Assembly (NCBI RefSeq): GCF_001039355.2
Contig: NW_019775482.1
Span: forward strand, 287,531 to 351,530
Direction of reading: 5' to 3'
DNA length: 64,000 nt
Source: Lingula anatina
Lineage: Eukaryota > Brachiopoda > Lingulata > Lingulida > Lingulidae
In this document: one piece after another, positions 24,716 to 39,391 of the stretch
Position numbering within the stretch: position 1 is the stretch's first letter
How the letters are laid out: each line of letters begins with the position of its first letter
Position numbers and translations under genes: made by a program
The notes under the pieces: generated by a model
The model's database searches: none
What the model was told of the DNA's origin: nothing
Seen by the model: the letters and a program-made list of their open reading frames with translations, nothing else

Positions 24716-27700
24716 TTTCGTCTTGGAAAAAGTATCATTATCTTACCATGGTATCCAAACCCTTTAGCACTCAAGCATTTTAGTCTGACCCCCCAAAAAA
24801 TATATATATATTTTAGACAAAATCAAGTACCTTGATGTCCTACCAACACAGGTCTGTATAAGATGGAACTTCTGATATATCTTCTACTGTCAAAATCCAC
24901 TTAATATCCGCAATCTATAGCAGTTATTTAAGTCCTGTATTCCCTCTATGTATCCACACTCCAGTGAGTGAAACTGCAGAGCTGATTTCTTGATACCTGG
25001 AATTAGAAAAGAATCCTGGATTAATTCCATGTGTCTTATCAAGTGGTTTATAGCAGTTATGCCCCTTAAATATCTGTAACTGAAAACCAAAGCTTCCATG
25101 AAAGTACAGAATGTAATTCTGTGTTATAAATTGTCCCTTCATGATTTCCTTAATTGTAAAAAGAATCCATCGCTTGTAGCGTACCACAGCTTAACTTTTC
25201 TTCCCTGTGAATGAGTGCGTTTTATGCATTAACTACTAGGGCTTCATCTCTCCCCTAGGGGGCTCCACACATCCTGCCTCCAATCACATGTTTGCCTTCC
25301 ACCTTAATTAATCTAATTATCACCAATGAGTGTTCTGGCCATAGATCAATCTGCTGACCAGTGTGCTCTGGCCATTTCTTATCTATATCCATCTGTTGAC
25401 TGGCCCCTTGACCATTTCAGATAGACTGGACACCAAGGAATTTTCAAGATGCATTTTTTCCCCCAATTATTTCTCTTTTGCTATATGTTTGATTTCCCAC
25501 GTGTTCAAAATTCCGTATATAAACGCCTGACAATTGTGATGCTCAGGCTCTTTATTTAAGCAATATCATATCAGTTTTCTTTTTTTTTTTTTTTATCTCT
25601 GGGGTATAATGGCTAAATATGTTCAGGTAATTATCATGCATATATCTTAAAATGGACACGTAATCATTACTGTCAAAATTCTTTCAGAATTTCACCAACA
25701 AATGGCTCTTTAAATACCCCATCACAGTTTAACATCATTGTCATCACCGCCATCATCACCATCATCAACAGGGCAAACCAGCAGCAATGACGAAACACAC
25801 ATCACAATAATAACACACTATGGACCAGTAAGGGGCATCAGTTGTCCAAATGAATCAAACAAAATATTCCCAGCATCAGCACAGACTCAAACATCCAAAT
25901 TAGCTTTGTGCACTGATCCCTTGTTCCAGCCAGTCTACAATTTACATTCCCCATATTATTCTGAAACTTAATCCCGATGGTTTCCTGCACAGGGGGCACT
26001 GTTGCTGGGACTACTAAATAGAGCGGGTCATCACCCTGTAGGGATGGACACAATGCCCAGTGTCCAGCCCCTCTCACCTGTCCATTCATTAAGCTCTCCA
26101 GAGGTCAGTCTCTAATGAGCCTGCCTGCCTGCCCACTGGGGTAACATTTCAGACACAGAACAAAGAAGGGGTTTGTTTGTATGGGGTTTTGTTCTGTGGA
26201 CATTTCTGATGTTTGAAAGAAATGCCCATTATAAACATGTTATTTATAACTAAATTGGTTCAAAGAATAAAAAAATGATACAAATTTAAGCATTGTATAT
26301 TTCAATTTGAAAAATGTCTAAATAATCACATTACTTTCAATTTATTCGATATAATTTAACTCAAAAGAGTATTTCAAAGCAAATACAAAGAAAAACATTT
26401 AGAAGTGACCAAAATGGAGACCAGTGTCTGTAAGGAAATATTTTCAAATTTAAGAAAAACATTCTCCGATCTCATCCAAACATTCATTATGTGTATCCCA
26501 TGAAAACTGATTTCCTGCTCTCCACATTCATCATCAGTAAGCCCAACACCACCAGTAACTCTATACCCTAGATCTCATCTTAACTTTGGATTTTCATTGA
26601 CAAGTCTCATTTCAAACATGTAGAAAGACTCCATAAGAAGAATACAACCTTGTAAAGTGACTCACATATGCAATTTCATACACAAACAGTCGAGTCAACT
26701 TTGTAAGTGTTTCGATGAGAAGGGAGACAAAAATCGATGCTGTAACAGCACGGAAGAAAACAGGCCATATTGTTCGCCTTCATAAAGTAAAGCCCATTTT
26801 AGGATGAGGTAATATTCTGGACACATTCTAACAAGGCAGTCTGTTTGTATTTTCTTACGACAACAACAACACAGAGAGAGGAATGAAATTAAAATTTGCA
26901 CAGGGCTGTGTAAATGCAGTAGCCATTAGAAAAGTAATGGTGTGAAGAACAGTGCACCTGTTCCACGTCTGATATTACTTCTCTCTCAAACCAAAGCCTG
27001 ATTTTCCCTCTAAAACAACATCTCAAAATAAAATAATAGAAAAATCAATAATTATAAATCAAATACCTGAGATATTTCTGGTTTTTTTATCACCAAAAGA
27101 AAGTGAATAAGTTCTATGAGATAATCTAATAAATCTGCAATAATATTCCGAATTATAACTTTATTGTATAAGCAACTGTCCTACCTAGAAAATGTGGACA
27201 AATATTACACATTTACGATTCAAAAGTTTGTTCTTCTTTTTAGACATGTATCTATCCATGTGTCTTTTATTTGTTATATTTGTACCACAAATAAGATAAT
27301 AAACTCGATCCAAATGACACGATGACATTTCACAAAGCAAGAAATTCCACAAAAAAAAAGACATCTGGTATCACTTTTATATTGCTTTTTACACATTATC
27401 TTGTCACTTGTCAAACTGACAGGTAAAAGTGACACAGGTAAAATAAGCAGGTGAGATATTGGTATTACAAGGCAATGAACCAGATCACTGACAACAAAAT
27501 TACATCACAAAACATGTTCAGCCATCAAAGAAAGACAATAAGACATCTGGCATCTGACTTGTACTTAAATGAACAATCATACAGATTTGAAAAATTGTAG
27601 TATAATGAGACAGAAAATGGAAGAATCTTTAACCAACACAATAACAACCTTTCATAGCTACACAGAATTAAAAACAATAATTCATATATCCTTCAATAGT

Positions 27701-28118
27701 ACTCCAAAAGTATCAAAAATATTACGATTCAATACCTTACTTCTTCCTGAACAATCTTGTCTATCCTGTAAATTTCATCAAAATTTATGAAGTACTTTTT
27801 AAGATATCTTGTCCCCATACCAATGAAAACAAACTAAATGAGCCTCCAGTAGGGTATCCTAGCCAATACAGGTTCAACCTCCAATCAATACCTCATCAAT
27901 ACCAAGGGATGGATACATCATCAATACAAATGAACTGAAGTCACCAAGGGACAAATCAAACACTTCTAAACCCAGACCTTAGCTCAGGCAACTTACATGA
28001 CAGACTTTGGGGTTGGGTGTTGGAAGAGGCCATCTTCTGGGTCTTTCAGAAAAAAGTGTCAGAAATTTTCATGTTTACATTGACAGGCATCGATTTTTTT
28101 CTGTCAGAAGATGGTCAA

Positions 28119-28162
28119 AAATGGAGGATGGATCGACAAAGATAAATGGAGGATGGATCGAC
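28119..28162. repeat. Exact 19-bp direct repeat, 25-bp spacing
   Basis: AAATGGAGGATGGATCGAC occurs at 28119-28137 and 28144-28162. CTGTCAGAA also occurs on both sides (28101 and 28162). This is a short local duplication. Confidence 0.9.
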
Positions 28163-28352
28163 TGTCAGAAAATATCTCTGGATCCTCCACGGAGACCTTT
28201 GGCAAGCACCTGTTGATATAACGATAACCCCCTCCCCCCCCTCCAACCCCAATCTACTTCACTAAGACATCTACCAGTAGCATTTGTGTCCCAATGCCAT
28301 GTGTCAGCAGTGTAAAGACCATGTCTGATTTGGGCAGCAAACAACTTGTGTA

Positions 28353-28412
28353 TAATCCTGTGTTCCCTTGGGATTATCTGGGTGTCAGGGACAGGTAATC
28401 CTGGGGTTAATC
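28353..28412. promoter_or_regulatory. Cluster of OTX/Bicoid-class homeodomain sites
   Basis: TAATCC at 28353-28358, GGATTA (its reverse complement) at 28371-28376, TAATCC at 28396-28401 and a related TTAATC at 28407-28412. That is three exact sites within 49 bases. TAATCC is the core recognised by K50 homeodomains such as OTX, GSC and PITX. The last two exact sites form a loose inverted pair. Function is inferred from clustering only. Confidence 0.35.
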
Positions 28413-29199
28413 AATGTGTATCCCAGGGGACAGTTACAAGGAATGACTTAAGACCGTCTTAATTTTTAGACTAAAAAGTTTAGTCTACTTTGACCCAAGC
28501 TGAACAACTATGAACGTAACTATAGGTGGAATAAAGACTTATCTTTGGGCTAATGTCCTTGTCTGAAATTTGTCACTGGGCTATTCTGACAGGTGCTTGT
28601 TGCCTCTCAAACTTCTCACCTATTACTAGCACCTATTATTCTTGAAATATAAAACAAAAGCTTTCTCTTCTTACCTGTAGGAAAGCCAGGCATATATCCT
28701 CAGTAAATTTCCAAATCCAGTTGGTAGTAAGTAAATTCCAATACCTCGGACCAAATCCACCTGAATTAAGCTGGATTTGTAAAAACCAATAACCAGATAT
28801 AATCTCTTCCTCTGCTTGTAGTTCTAATGAATCCAATGTACCACACTTTTAAAACCAATCAGACATTGATTGTTTCAATACAAGTCTGGTGTACACTGCT
28901 CCAACATGACACACTGCCCAAAGGATGTGTTCCCGTAGAGTTCCTATGAGACTTATTTTCCTGCTGAGACTCACATCCAATATTCTCCACATCAAATTCT
29001 CCTTATGAGAAACCCTAGTCTCTCTGAACTCATTCCACCCCCTCCACCTGAGCAGGCAGGCCTGTCAATCCCTCTCTACGCCTTACAGCCAATCAATTCA
29101 CCTGGTTGAAAAATGACTGTTAATCAGCGTCCAATGGTAACCCGCAGGGCCCCAGCCTCACAGAGCACAATACTCCACCATGTTAAATTATAGACCTAA

Positions 29200-29213
29200 A
29201 GGTCGCAGGGTCA
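29200..29213 (+). promoter_or_regulatory. DR2-like nuclear receptor half-site pair
   Basis: AGGTCG-CA-GGGTCA is a direct repeat of AGGTCA-like half sites spaced by two bases, each half one base off the consensus. It lies in a locally GC-richer stretch (about 29020-29310) that also has CCAAT motifs. Weak evidence. Confidence 0.25.
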
Positions 29214-30135
29214 CTTTGTATTACACATACACAGCGCCCATCAAAACATGCACTACGATGGAGTACAATCCCCGCTTTAAGCCTGGACTAACAATACGGG
29301 ACAAAGCCCCTGAATAGACCCATCTTGTTTGTGTGTTTGGACAAGCAGTCGTGGCCAGCCAAGTTTTGTTTAGATTGAGGCAAAATTCCTCCATGTAATC
29401 TTGCCTTTCAGTTGGGCTACTGTCAAATTATCTGCCCCATGATCAAAATTGGTGCCTGTTCAGCTTTCCATTAGGAAGAGGCTTGGGTCAAGGCACTAAG
29501 AAGAACTGGATACTTTGTCCATAGGTCCTCTATATTGATACGATCAGTCGATTTGTTGAGAACATGGTCTAACATGGCATAAGCTGCCATTCCTGTTCTC
29601 ATCTTGTTCAGCATAGAAGATGATGAAGTTGAAAGACGGGGGGAAAATGGATAGAAATGTAGCAGCTCAGTTAATAGCCATTTTTGGGGTTCAGATGTTT
29701 TTTGCAATGTTTGCTGCAGTGTACACCTGGTAAAGCATTTTAAACTGCTGAAGTAAATTGGAAACAAACTATTGAGTAATTGTTGCAACTAGCTGTTAGG
29801 AGCAAACACCCTGTTTTTAATCAGTGGTATGTTCTTTTACTTGAACAAATATGGAGCATTCTACATTGTGCAATCTCACTTGAAAGGAAAGGAATGCGCG
29901 TCAGCTATGTTTCACCCTCTTCTACTCACCAAGTACTATTTTACAGCTACTGAGAATGATTTTCAAAAGTATTTCAAAAGAGAAGAAAATAAACTAATCA
30001 ACACCCATAAGATTTCTTTGAAATATTTTGTTTCTCTCTTTTCTCCCCAAAAATTTGGAGCAGAGGTTACCAAGGCAATTATAGCAGGTCAGTCTCACTG
30101 TGAGCACCTGGGGGTGACCCGAGGGAAAGATTGAC

Positions 30136-30167
30136 CCATTGTTATCCCCGGTTATTTCCCTTTGATG
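30136..30167 (+). promoter_or_regulatory. SOX-like and TCF/LEF-like sites close together
   Basis: CCATTGTTAT (30136-30145) fits a SOX site and CCTTTGATG (30159-30167) fits a TCF/LEF site, 13 bases apart. Both are short motifs that arise often by chance. Confidence 0.25.
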
Positions 30168-30294
30168 TCTCACCTCATATATGCTGATCAATGCCCACAT
30201 CAAAACTCATTAAATCAATAAGAAATCAACCAGTACAAAAGCAACATGTGGCCCCTTTGACATTGTTTTCTTATACCAACATGCCCAATGGTAG

Positions 30295-30298
<4 letters not shown>

Positions 30299-30356
<58 letters not shown>
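30299..30356. repeat. CT microsatellite
   Basis: Uninterrupted TC dinucleotides over 58 bases. The apparent Ser-Leu ORF across it is a product of the repeat. Confidence 0.97.
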
Positions 30357-30358
<2 letters not shown>

Positions 30359-31224
30359 GCACACACTCCGAAATTCATTCACCATCAACTGAGAAATTTA
30401 TTTAAGAGATTACAAATCCACTTTGGAGATTTGGTATTCTGTCCAATAAATCCATTCTGATTCTAAAATAACACAGGGAATATGTTAATACACAATTGGT
30501 TGAATTTGTGAGAGAAGAGGCCACTTAGTTCAGAACAAATTCTTAAGATAATTAACCTAAGTCTTGGGGGATTTTAATGTATTTGCCTGCATTACTGCTG
30601 GGTATAACATAACAAAGAGAGCAAACAACTTTACCCTTGTTTTTGTAATAATCAGCTATGTCAATGAGACTTCTACAGAACATACCAGGGGTACATCTGT
30701 ATTAATGCAAATGTTCTTGAAACAGAGCACTTGGGGTCCACAGATTCCTACTTCAAAAACAATTGAGAGCTTAGTTTTAAATTAAACATGAGGCTAATCT
30801 GATTATGAACCCTCTCAGATATAAGTCCTGTTTCCCTAGTAGGAGAAACTTCCACCTATTTGCAGCCATCATGGTAATGCACTGGGACGTCACACAAATC
30901 TGGAAAGGCCAGATCTGGGTTCTATTTTGATAAGAGATTTTGGAAATGAAGGTTCTATTTCTGCTCCGAGGGCCCTGATGATACATCCCTTCCTATTTCA
31001 TAATGTGTCCTGGCAGAGGCTCCCCGCAGGCTGTTTATATTGAAAATCAGTTTGATATTATCTTACCCAAATGAGAAATTGGTTTTGATAGCTAAATTTA
31101 TAGAAAAATAACAACTTTTTGCTAAGTCAAACAGGAAAAGTCAGCTGCCAATAGTTCATACTTGTGTGGATTGTTTATTTCTCAGTTTGAGATGTGTCAT
31201 ATGTTCTAAAATGGCCCCTTTTGT

Positions 31225-31266
31225 GAGAGAGAGAGAGAGAGAGAGAGGGAGATAGAGAGAGAGAGA
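31225..31266. repeat. GA microsatellite, imperfect
   Basis: GA dinucleotides interrupted by GGGAGATA in the second half. A short (AGGAC)x4 run lies nearby at 31476-31495. Confidence 0.95.
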
Positions 31267-32866
31267 AATTGGGACTGATGGCCATATTCACACCCTGTGG
31301 TATGTTGTTTCTATATCAAATGAACAGTGGTCTAAAAAATACACAGAACTCTGTCATCATCAATCTGAGAGAGATAGAATAGGACCAGGAACATAGTGCC
31401 GCATCATACAGAAAATACAAGCAAAATGGGGTTTACTCCTAACCACAGCCGTACCCCCAGAGGCTTCACTCAAACAGGACAGGACAGGACAGGACCCTAA
31501 TATCAACTGGCATGGGGAGGGAGGGGGGGGGGGGGCGAGGGTAGAAAAAGAAGAATACCTGACTGTTTTATTAAAGCCACACTGTGCAAACAAATTCAAG
31601 TGGCCTGCAGAAAAATGCACCCCGTAACTCAAAAGGTAAAAGGATACGTCATGGGTAAACCTCAAGCCCAGCTCGTTTGATTCTCCTGTTGGGGAAAAAG
31701 GATCCTCAGATTTTCCTCCCCTCAATCCCAAAAGGTTAAGCATGTTTGTACACAACTGGGTCTCTAGGTGCAAACTGTGTACATGACCAATGCAACAACC
31801 CAGGTTCAGTTTCTTCAGGGGCACACTTCTATTTAATAACACAAATAATGTGTTTTATCGACTATTAAGACCCATTACTTCTAGATGTGTTTATGTCAAA
31901 TATAAACAGCGTTAATTCTAGCATGCTCCCGGTGGAGTTAAGATCTACAATAAGAGGGAAGGAAGACATGGTGCAACTCATGCAAAAAACTCGCTATGAA
32001 TCTGAAACTCCAGACAGAAAATCAGGGAAGTTCAGAAAATTGGCAATACCTGGGTATTTCTATGTTTATCCCAAAGTTTTTAAATGGAAAAACAACACTC
32101 TGATGTTAGCTAGACCCAGGCAAACAACTTAACGCATACAGGATTGCGTAAAGTGCCTAGGTTTTACAATTTGTTATGCTAAGGACTTCTAAATTAATTC
32201 AACAGCAGTCGTCGAGTCTGCAAGCACTGGTATAGATTACACAATGATATAAAAGAGTATTGTTGTGTGGAAATGCAGACCAAACTCTTCTTATCCAACC
32301 TTAAAATTCACTCTAGTTGAACCAAGGAAAATTTATGATCCTCTCCTAGGTATAAAAATGTCAAGTGTATTTAATAAAGCTGTAATTTCTCTCTGCATGC
32401 AAAAACTATTTGGAGATGGTTAATGTGGTGCCCTATTAAAATGCCTGGCAGTCAATCTTTTTACCATAAATGTTAAAGCAAGGTTAAAGTCAGTGGAATT
32501 TCCGAACTATTACAGCAATCCTGCATAACCTGGGCTTTGTTTGAGGAGGATTTTACACCTCATAAAACAACAATTGCAGAAATACCTGAAAGTCTAGCAA
32601 ACTGAATCATTGCTGACAAGGTTTGAATAATTAGAAACTTTCAAAGCACCCTGGATGGAAAGAGTTTTATATCACCTACTCTTTGATGTATATACACTTT
32701 AAGACTCGCAACTGCCTTAATACAGAATTATATTAAGAAAATAACAAAGATTTGAGGCAATTGACAAACTCAACACTGTCTATAACTTCAGATTTTCTCC
32801 TTACCCAAATCCAATGCTTGTTCAATTCAGTAGTACTTTTGCCAAGAATGTTATTTTCTCTAGATA

Positions 32867-32869
<3 letters not shown>

Positions 32870-32898
<29 letters not shown>
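32870..32898. repeat. GA microsatellite
   Basis: Uninterrupted GA dinucleotides over 29 bases. Confidence 0.95.
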
Positions 32899-32901
<3 letters not shown>

Positions 32902-35900
32902 TAATGAGGCAGATCCTTCTTTAAATGTTTACCTGTAAAAAGTCCAGCTAATAACTTACTCTAGAACTTGCAGTTGTTTAATGTTATATTCAACACTTTT
33001 CAAAGAAAAACCCTCAAGCTATATAACTACTCCATCTTTTGACCATGTTTCCCCTGCCATATCCAGTTTAAAATGCCCCATAAAGTAAGAACCAATGGCA
33101 CTGGTCACTCACCTGTACTTAACAACTTCCCCTATTAACTTGACCAGCAAACTACCTCCCCATTAAAAGGCTTTACTTTGCACTTCCACCAAATTAATAG
33201 CCCCGTGATTTGACCATTAATAGCCCCGTGATGTCACCTGCCCATTGTCCACTACCTGGCTTCCTATTGTCCACTCTCTGGCCAGAATAGGACTGCCATG
33301 CCGTAACATCACACAGGTAATTGCATAGTGGTCAAGGCATACCTGTTTAATGACAGATCTCTCCTTTGATGTTACCTCAGAACTCTTGCTGTATGGGGCA
33401 GTTACAGGGGAACATATTTTATTGGCATGTCCACCTGTGAAGTCAACGGGTCTGTACGACCATGCACACATACACACGGTGTCACGCAACAACTTTCACA
33501 GGGAATTTGGTTTGGGCTTTATGACCAACATTTGAATTCAGTTAGACCCAAGATAAAAAATCTTCTTAAAACTTACTTTTCTTGAAGATTTATCATTCTC
33601 CTTCTGTCTACCTTACAAGAAACAAACCAGTAGATTTCAGGCCAAATATTCATGCTAACTGATCAGTCTATAACCCCATGGTTCAACATTTCATCAATCA
33701 TTATACAAGTACGAACTAGGTTAGCGTCATATTTGTCCCCCATGTTCTCTTCAAGACATTCCTTACATTGCTGCTGACCTTTATTCTTTGTCTTTTTTTT
33801 TTTTTTTTTGCACAGTAGCCAGTTATGTAAACCATGGAGGATTGGCACTTCTTTCTTTGACTGATATGCTATTTAATTTGATTTTTTCTTTAATTCTTTT
33901 TGTTCTTTTTCAAATGATGATTCTTTTGTTCTTCCTGTGAATTTTGGTCCTGGAATTAACAATATCTTTCAGAAAAAGGCCGAAATTTCCTGCTGCCTAA
34001 ACATGCAGTTAAAGAAATTCCATATAATAAACAGACTAGCGTCCTCAGAAACACCTTTTGAGACCTTTGGTATTAATCAAAGATTTGCATCAGGTTTCCC
34101 CAATGCCATTGCATTGTTACTGATCAAATGCATCTAATGTAACAGTGTAATTATAAGATTGAGTCCCCCAATCATTTAATTTCTCCTCACTGTAAACAGG
34201 TCTTTAAAATATCATCAATACATATCCCATCCAGTCAGCCTTTGAAACCGTGACACTGGACACGCAGCCAGACAAAGTGGGGCATTGACAAAGGAAAAGT
34301 CTATTGAAATGCCGAGACCAGTTAACATTTGATTTGTGTGAACTTGGTGCAGGCATCTTTGAGCAAATTCTAAATATTAAAGGACAAACCAAGCGTGTTT
34401 ACACAGAGCAAACTGTGTTCAAAATACATTACCCATTTCATTCCTTAAAATTTCATTCGCCAAACTGCCTGCAGTACCAAGACTGAAACACAGCTGAACC
34501 AGAAACGCAAGTGTAAATCTGCCTTATATTTCTGCCAAACTGTCACCAATGGTCAGCTTACATATTTCACTGGACATTCAACTGGACAAAGGGGCAGACA
34601 AGATAATGGTCCGAGGGCACCCCTGCCTCAGCACTTCTATACAAGTTCTAAAGGGAGGCGCTGACATAACAGAGGTCAACGGGTACAGGGCTAAACCTCT
34701 CTTTTCAAAACTCATCTGTAATCGAAGGGCGACTTCTTTTTAAAAATACAACCATGTTTTATCTGATTAAAGGGTTTATGGGATTACTACAGGGACGTAT
34801 TTCTGGATAATATAGATGATTTAAAAGGGTTGTGTACCTAGCAAAATGCAGGCATTATCTGCTTCAGTGATAGCTCTTCTTGCGATAAATTGAAATGATA
34901 AGGATAAAAAGCCAGAGCAGTTGCATAAATAGTGATACAAGTTTAGACACAATATACAGTAATACTTTCCACTAAGAAAGAAATCTTTAGCCAAAACAGC
35001 ACAGAAATCGTCAACCATGCTTTAGACATGGAAAAAAAATCATGAAACAAACAACATTTAATTCCAGTTAACAGAGACGACCAATCTTCCGAATTCTGAT
35101 TCTGTCCCTAGTGAAAAGCGCACAGTTGACAACCATAATCCCATCACAATAATCAAAGCCGATTTGGACCTCTCCAAACATGTTAAGTTAGATAAGAGAA
35201 ATTAGGGGGCAGTACACCAGGCAGATTAGAAGTGAAACGTTTTCCTCTTTTCACACAGCAGCTATTTTGAAATGAAATCCAATTATGAGCAAAATATGTT
35301 TACAGAAGCTGATCCAGTTTATGTGTTTGGTAGATGAAGGATTTGTGGAGAGGGAAAAGGAACCAGACAATTTTCTCCACAGCGTGTTACTAAATGTTCG
35401 TTGGTAAAATTTCATGTTTCTGTTTGTTGTTTTTCTTGCCAATGATTGGGGTTTGTTTTCATACGTTGGTGTGTCTGTTTGTTGTTTGTTAGTAGATAAA
35501 ATATGTCAAAAAAAAGTCTACAGCAAATCTTACTTTTCGTTTCAATATTATTTGTTTGATAATTAAAAAAAACATTAAATCACAGTAACCAACATGGTAC
35601 AAATATTAACAAACTTTTTGATTGCTTTCTTTATCAAGGTTACCATACAACTAATTTTTGTTCATTTTAGCACTACTGACTTGATAAAACGACAACATAC
35701 AATGCACCCAAAAGAAAAAAGATTGGTACTTGAAAAGAACACTTCAATAAAACTATTTAGCCATCATTAATACACAGAGCCTAATTATAGGCCAACTACT
35801 TGAATTAATGAGATTATCCTCACAATTCATTGGCATGACCTTCAACCTGTAGAATTTTGTGGTTTATCGTGGAAATGATCAAAAGTAAGTCTAGCCCGAA

Positions 35901-38900
35901 GCATGATCACCACATAAAGCAACATAACAAAAGAAGGACTCAAAATAAGTGTGTACACAAATCATTGATTTCAAACGAGGAAAGGATGGAGAACAGAGCA
36001 TAAAGGGCTCACAATAAAACAGATCCATTGTGAATACTAAAACCAAGGCTTGTGAGATGCCGCTTGAGGTTTTTTTAGTTAAAATTTGGTTAGAATTCAC
36101 CTTTGGTGTATGAAATAAGAACAGATGATCCCAATGGCCACAGAGAAACCAACTGTCACTAAAAATTATTGACACCCAATCTTTACATCTTCTGAAATAC
36201 ATTTCAGACAGAAATGAGTAATCTTTAGCAATAATCGTTTTTGAAATAAAACATGTCTACAGATCATGTTTCTTGCACTATTCAAACATGGCCCAAATAT
36301 TTTAAAACCCTGACAAGTTTATGTTTAAAATGTACAATTCCATAGTTATTTATCTTCCTTAATTGTAGGCAAGATGTTATATAGTATAGAAAAGAGAACC
36401 TTAAATTACAACTTACTATATAACACTTTTTTGTATAAGGTAGACACCAGAAATGAAGTACCCCTCCTTTTTTCGAGTTTCATCAAAGACAGGAAGTTAC
36501 TAAATCATGTCCCACAATAGCCTTGTTAAAAAAAGTTTCGCTTCTGTGGCAGATGTGACTTAGAAGTCACAATGAGGTCTGTTTAAATGAAAAAAGTGTT
36601 TTAGTGCTAGAGAAGAAGTATCAGTGCTAAAAGAAAAGTTATAACAAGAGCCTTGCCCAAGCAAAGTAGCCTCTTCTGCAAATTTAAGGACAAAAAGGAG
36701 AGAAAAAACATGGATAAATCTCTTTAATGCTCTCTTAGGGGGCTTCCTTTCCTATGGCTTTAGGCAGCAGCCTGTTTACACCGCTCCCACTAATTTCCTC
36801 CTTCAAATATTAACCAATTTATCCCAATTGATTTTTCTCTCTCCAAATGTTTGCTGAGGGAAACCCAATGGGATAGGTGATCTTTAAACTCCTTCCTGTC
36901 CTCACAGCAAAAAGTGGTCTTCAAATTAGTTCTCCATTCAGCGTAATCATTTCTTAACGCATACTCTTCGTTCAGGGCTATTTTCTTTAAGGTGGTCCTG
37001 ATATGTAGTGCCAGTTAAATTGACTAGCCATCATTTTATAGCTCCTATGGGCATTGGAGGACCCTAGGTGACATCCCTGCAGTATGATGTGTGTGGCAAC
37101 TGTAGTCTCCCAGGTAGACAGAGTAATGATGTAACTAGACGCATTCACATCAAAATCAACTTAAAACAAACTATACTGCATCACTTGACATGCAGAAAAA
37201 ATTGTACACATAAAGACCTTCTGCATCATCACTTTTTTTTCTTTTAAACCCATGACAAGCCATCTGTCTGCCTGATGACATCATCTCGATTCTGCCCCAA
37301 GTTGGTTCCAGTGTGAATGTTTCCAGGAACATATTTTACTGAATAAACTGTGTATACCTTCTGACACAGCAGGCACAAAGTAAGTCAGAAGGTTTTGAAA
37401 TTTGACAGAAAACATCGCCTTTTGCATGGTGTCCCTCAGTACAACTTTTACCATCAATGAAGTACTTTATGAAAAATGACCTCCAATCTCTTACAGTGGA
37501 TGACATTTCAAAGATCAATAGGAACTAGAAGAATAGAATTTTAATGCATCTTACCTCAACTTTTGGAGAAAATGTCCTTTAAAATCTTCTCATTAAAAGG
37601 TCTGCAATGAAATAAAGGGTGTTCTTTAGGTGTTGAAGTAAATGGTCAACAGTTAAAGTACATCATTTCTCAGAGTGGTAAACATTGATACAACTGTAGA
37701 ATATTTAACTAAACATAGCATAAACATAAGATGAGATGTGTTGATTAAAACTGTCAACGCCTCTATTTGCCAACAACTTTAACATGGCTACCCAATGGTC
37801 AATAGAACTAGTAATGGTCAGCGCAATGACAACGTCCACTGAGCAGAAGTAGATTTAACTCAAGCAGTGCATTCAACAAAAATCATGAAATGTTTCATAA
37901 ACAGTATGTTACCTCCATTGAAAAGAAACTGGCAAAGTCAAAGCTTGGAGTGACAAACATTTTGAACCTTTTCTGCTGAACTGATATTTCTACTTCTCAC
38001 ACTCTGGGTCTCTCATAATGCAATTTATTGATTGGTTTCAGAATTTCCAATACCCCATGCATATTCTAACTACCACAGGCTAAGCCTGACTTATACCAGC
38101 TCTTTCTAGATTTCTCCTTCAATCTTTCAATAAAAACAAACTTTCCAGAAGACAACAAAAAGTCTGCACAGGTCAGGTAATTTCCACATTAAATCTACTA
38201 TTACAATTACATGCCCAATAAGACTTGGTTTTGAAGTGTACATCGCTAACAGGAAGTCTGCCAAGATGGCTGGACCTCTTGCTTCTCTTTTAACTTCCAG
38301 AGACAGTTCAATTACTTTAATGTCATATTCCTGACATTAGCCAATATTCCAAACAAACAAAGTCGGAAAACAAGGTTAACATCAGACCCCCTGAGATCAC
38401 AAACATTTATCTTTTTTGGATCGAAAAAAAAAAATGAAACATGCAGACTGTCGACCCCACAACATTCAGACACAATTTCAGATAACTTCTCCTTGCTTCC
38501 TAGATCTATCTTATCCCAACCTTTCGAATTCCTTTATTGAAAATGTCAGGTATGCCTAATATCCCATAGAAATTCAGCAGTTTTGAAGCCAACTTGAAGT
38601 TAGACCCCAGCGGATTGGAATCAACAACAGGTGCCCCCAGACATTACACAATATTGACAACTGCTGGGGCTCCAGGGGTGCCGCAATTACGTTTGCCTAA
38701 CTCAATTAACCATTAATAATCAAACCCAATAACTTGGCCATTCTCTATTTAATTCTACATACTGCATATATTGAAAAATGTGACCAATAATTAAAGAGCG
38801 GAGTAACACTGTTCCTGGACATACAAAAAAAGAGATTTCAATTTTTTCTATGTAATTGCTTTTAAATGTTTTTTAAACTGTTCTTGATTAAATCAATGTC

Positions 38901-39391
38901 ATGTTGTTTTCCCTGACATTTTTTTTTTTTTTTTTTTTTGAAAAACCTTGATCTTAATGCTCCCCCTTAATGTGCATACCAGTGCATACCAAAAATCTGG
39001 TGATGAAAACTTTATTGTATAATTCTAAATGTAGCTCTCTGCCCAGACTAACGACCAATATTTCAATTATTGCGGTAAAGTAAACAAATTTTTTAAATTC
39101 TCTTTATTCATTATCTTAAGCCCTCTTAAGTACAGTGCCAAGTGCTTGCAGTGGAGTCTTATCTACTTACTCAGGAGTGAAGTGTTTAAATGAAAATTAA
39201 GTTGTTTACCTTGGGATTTTATCAAGTGAGGGCCAGTGGAAAATGCTGCTTGTTCAAAGTAGTTTTTGGTGTTAAATGAAAATAAGTCCATGAATATCAA
39301 CTTCCAAACCACATATAAATCAGCAGGGTCCGTTACCTCTTAATGCAATCTCTATGCACCAATGATTACACTCCACTAACACCGTATTCCT

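Noticed and set aside
30191-30460. 89-codon ORF with a long Ser-Leu run
   Set aside because: It is the translation of the CT microsatellite.
31360-31842. 160-codon ORF, the longest in the window
   Set aside because: It crosses a G tract and an AGGAC repeat, has no recognisable domain or signal, and is within chance length for 64 kb.
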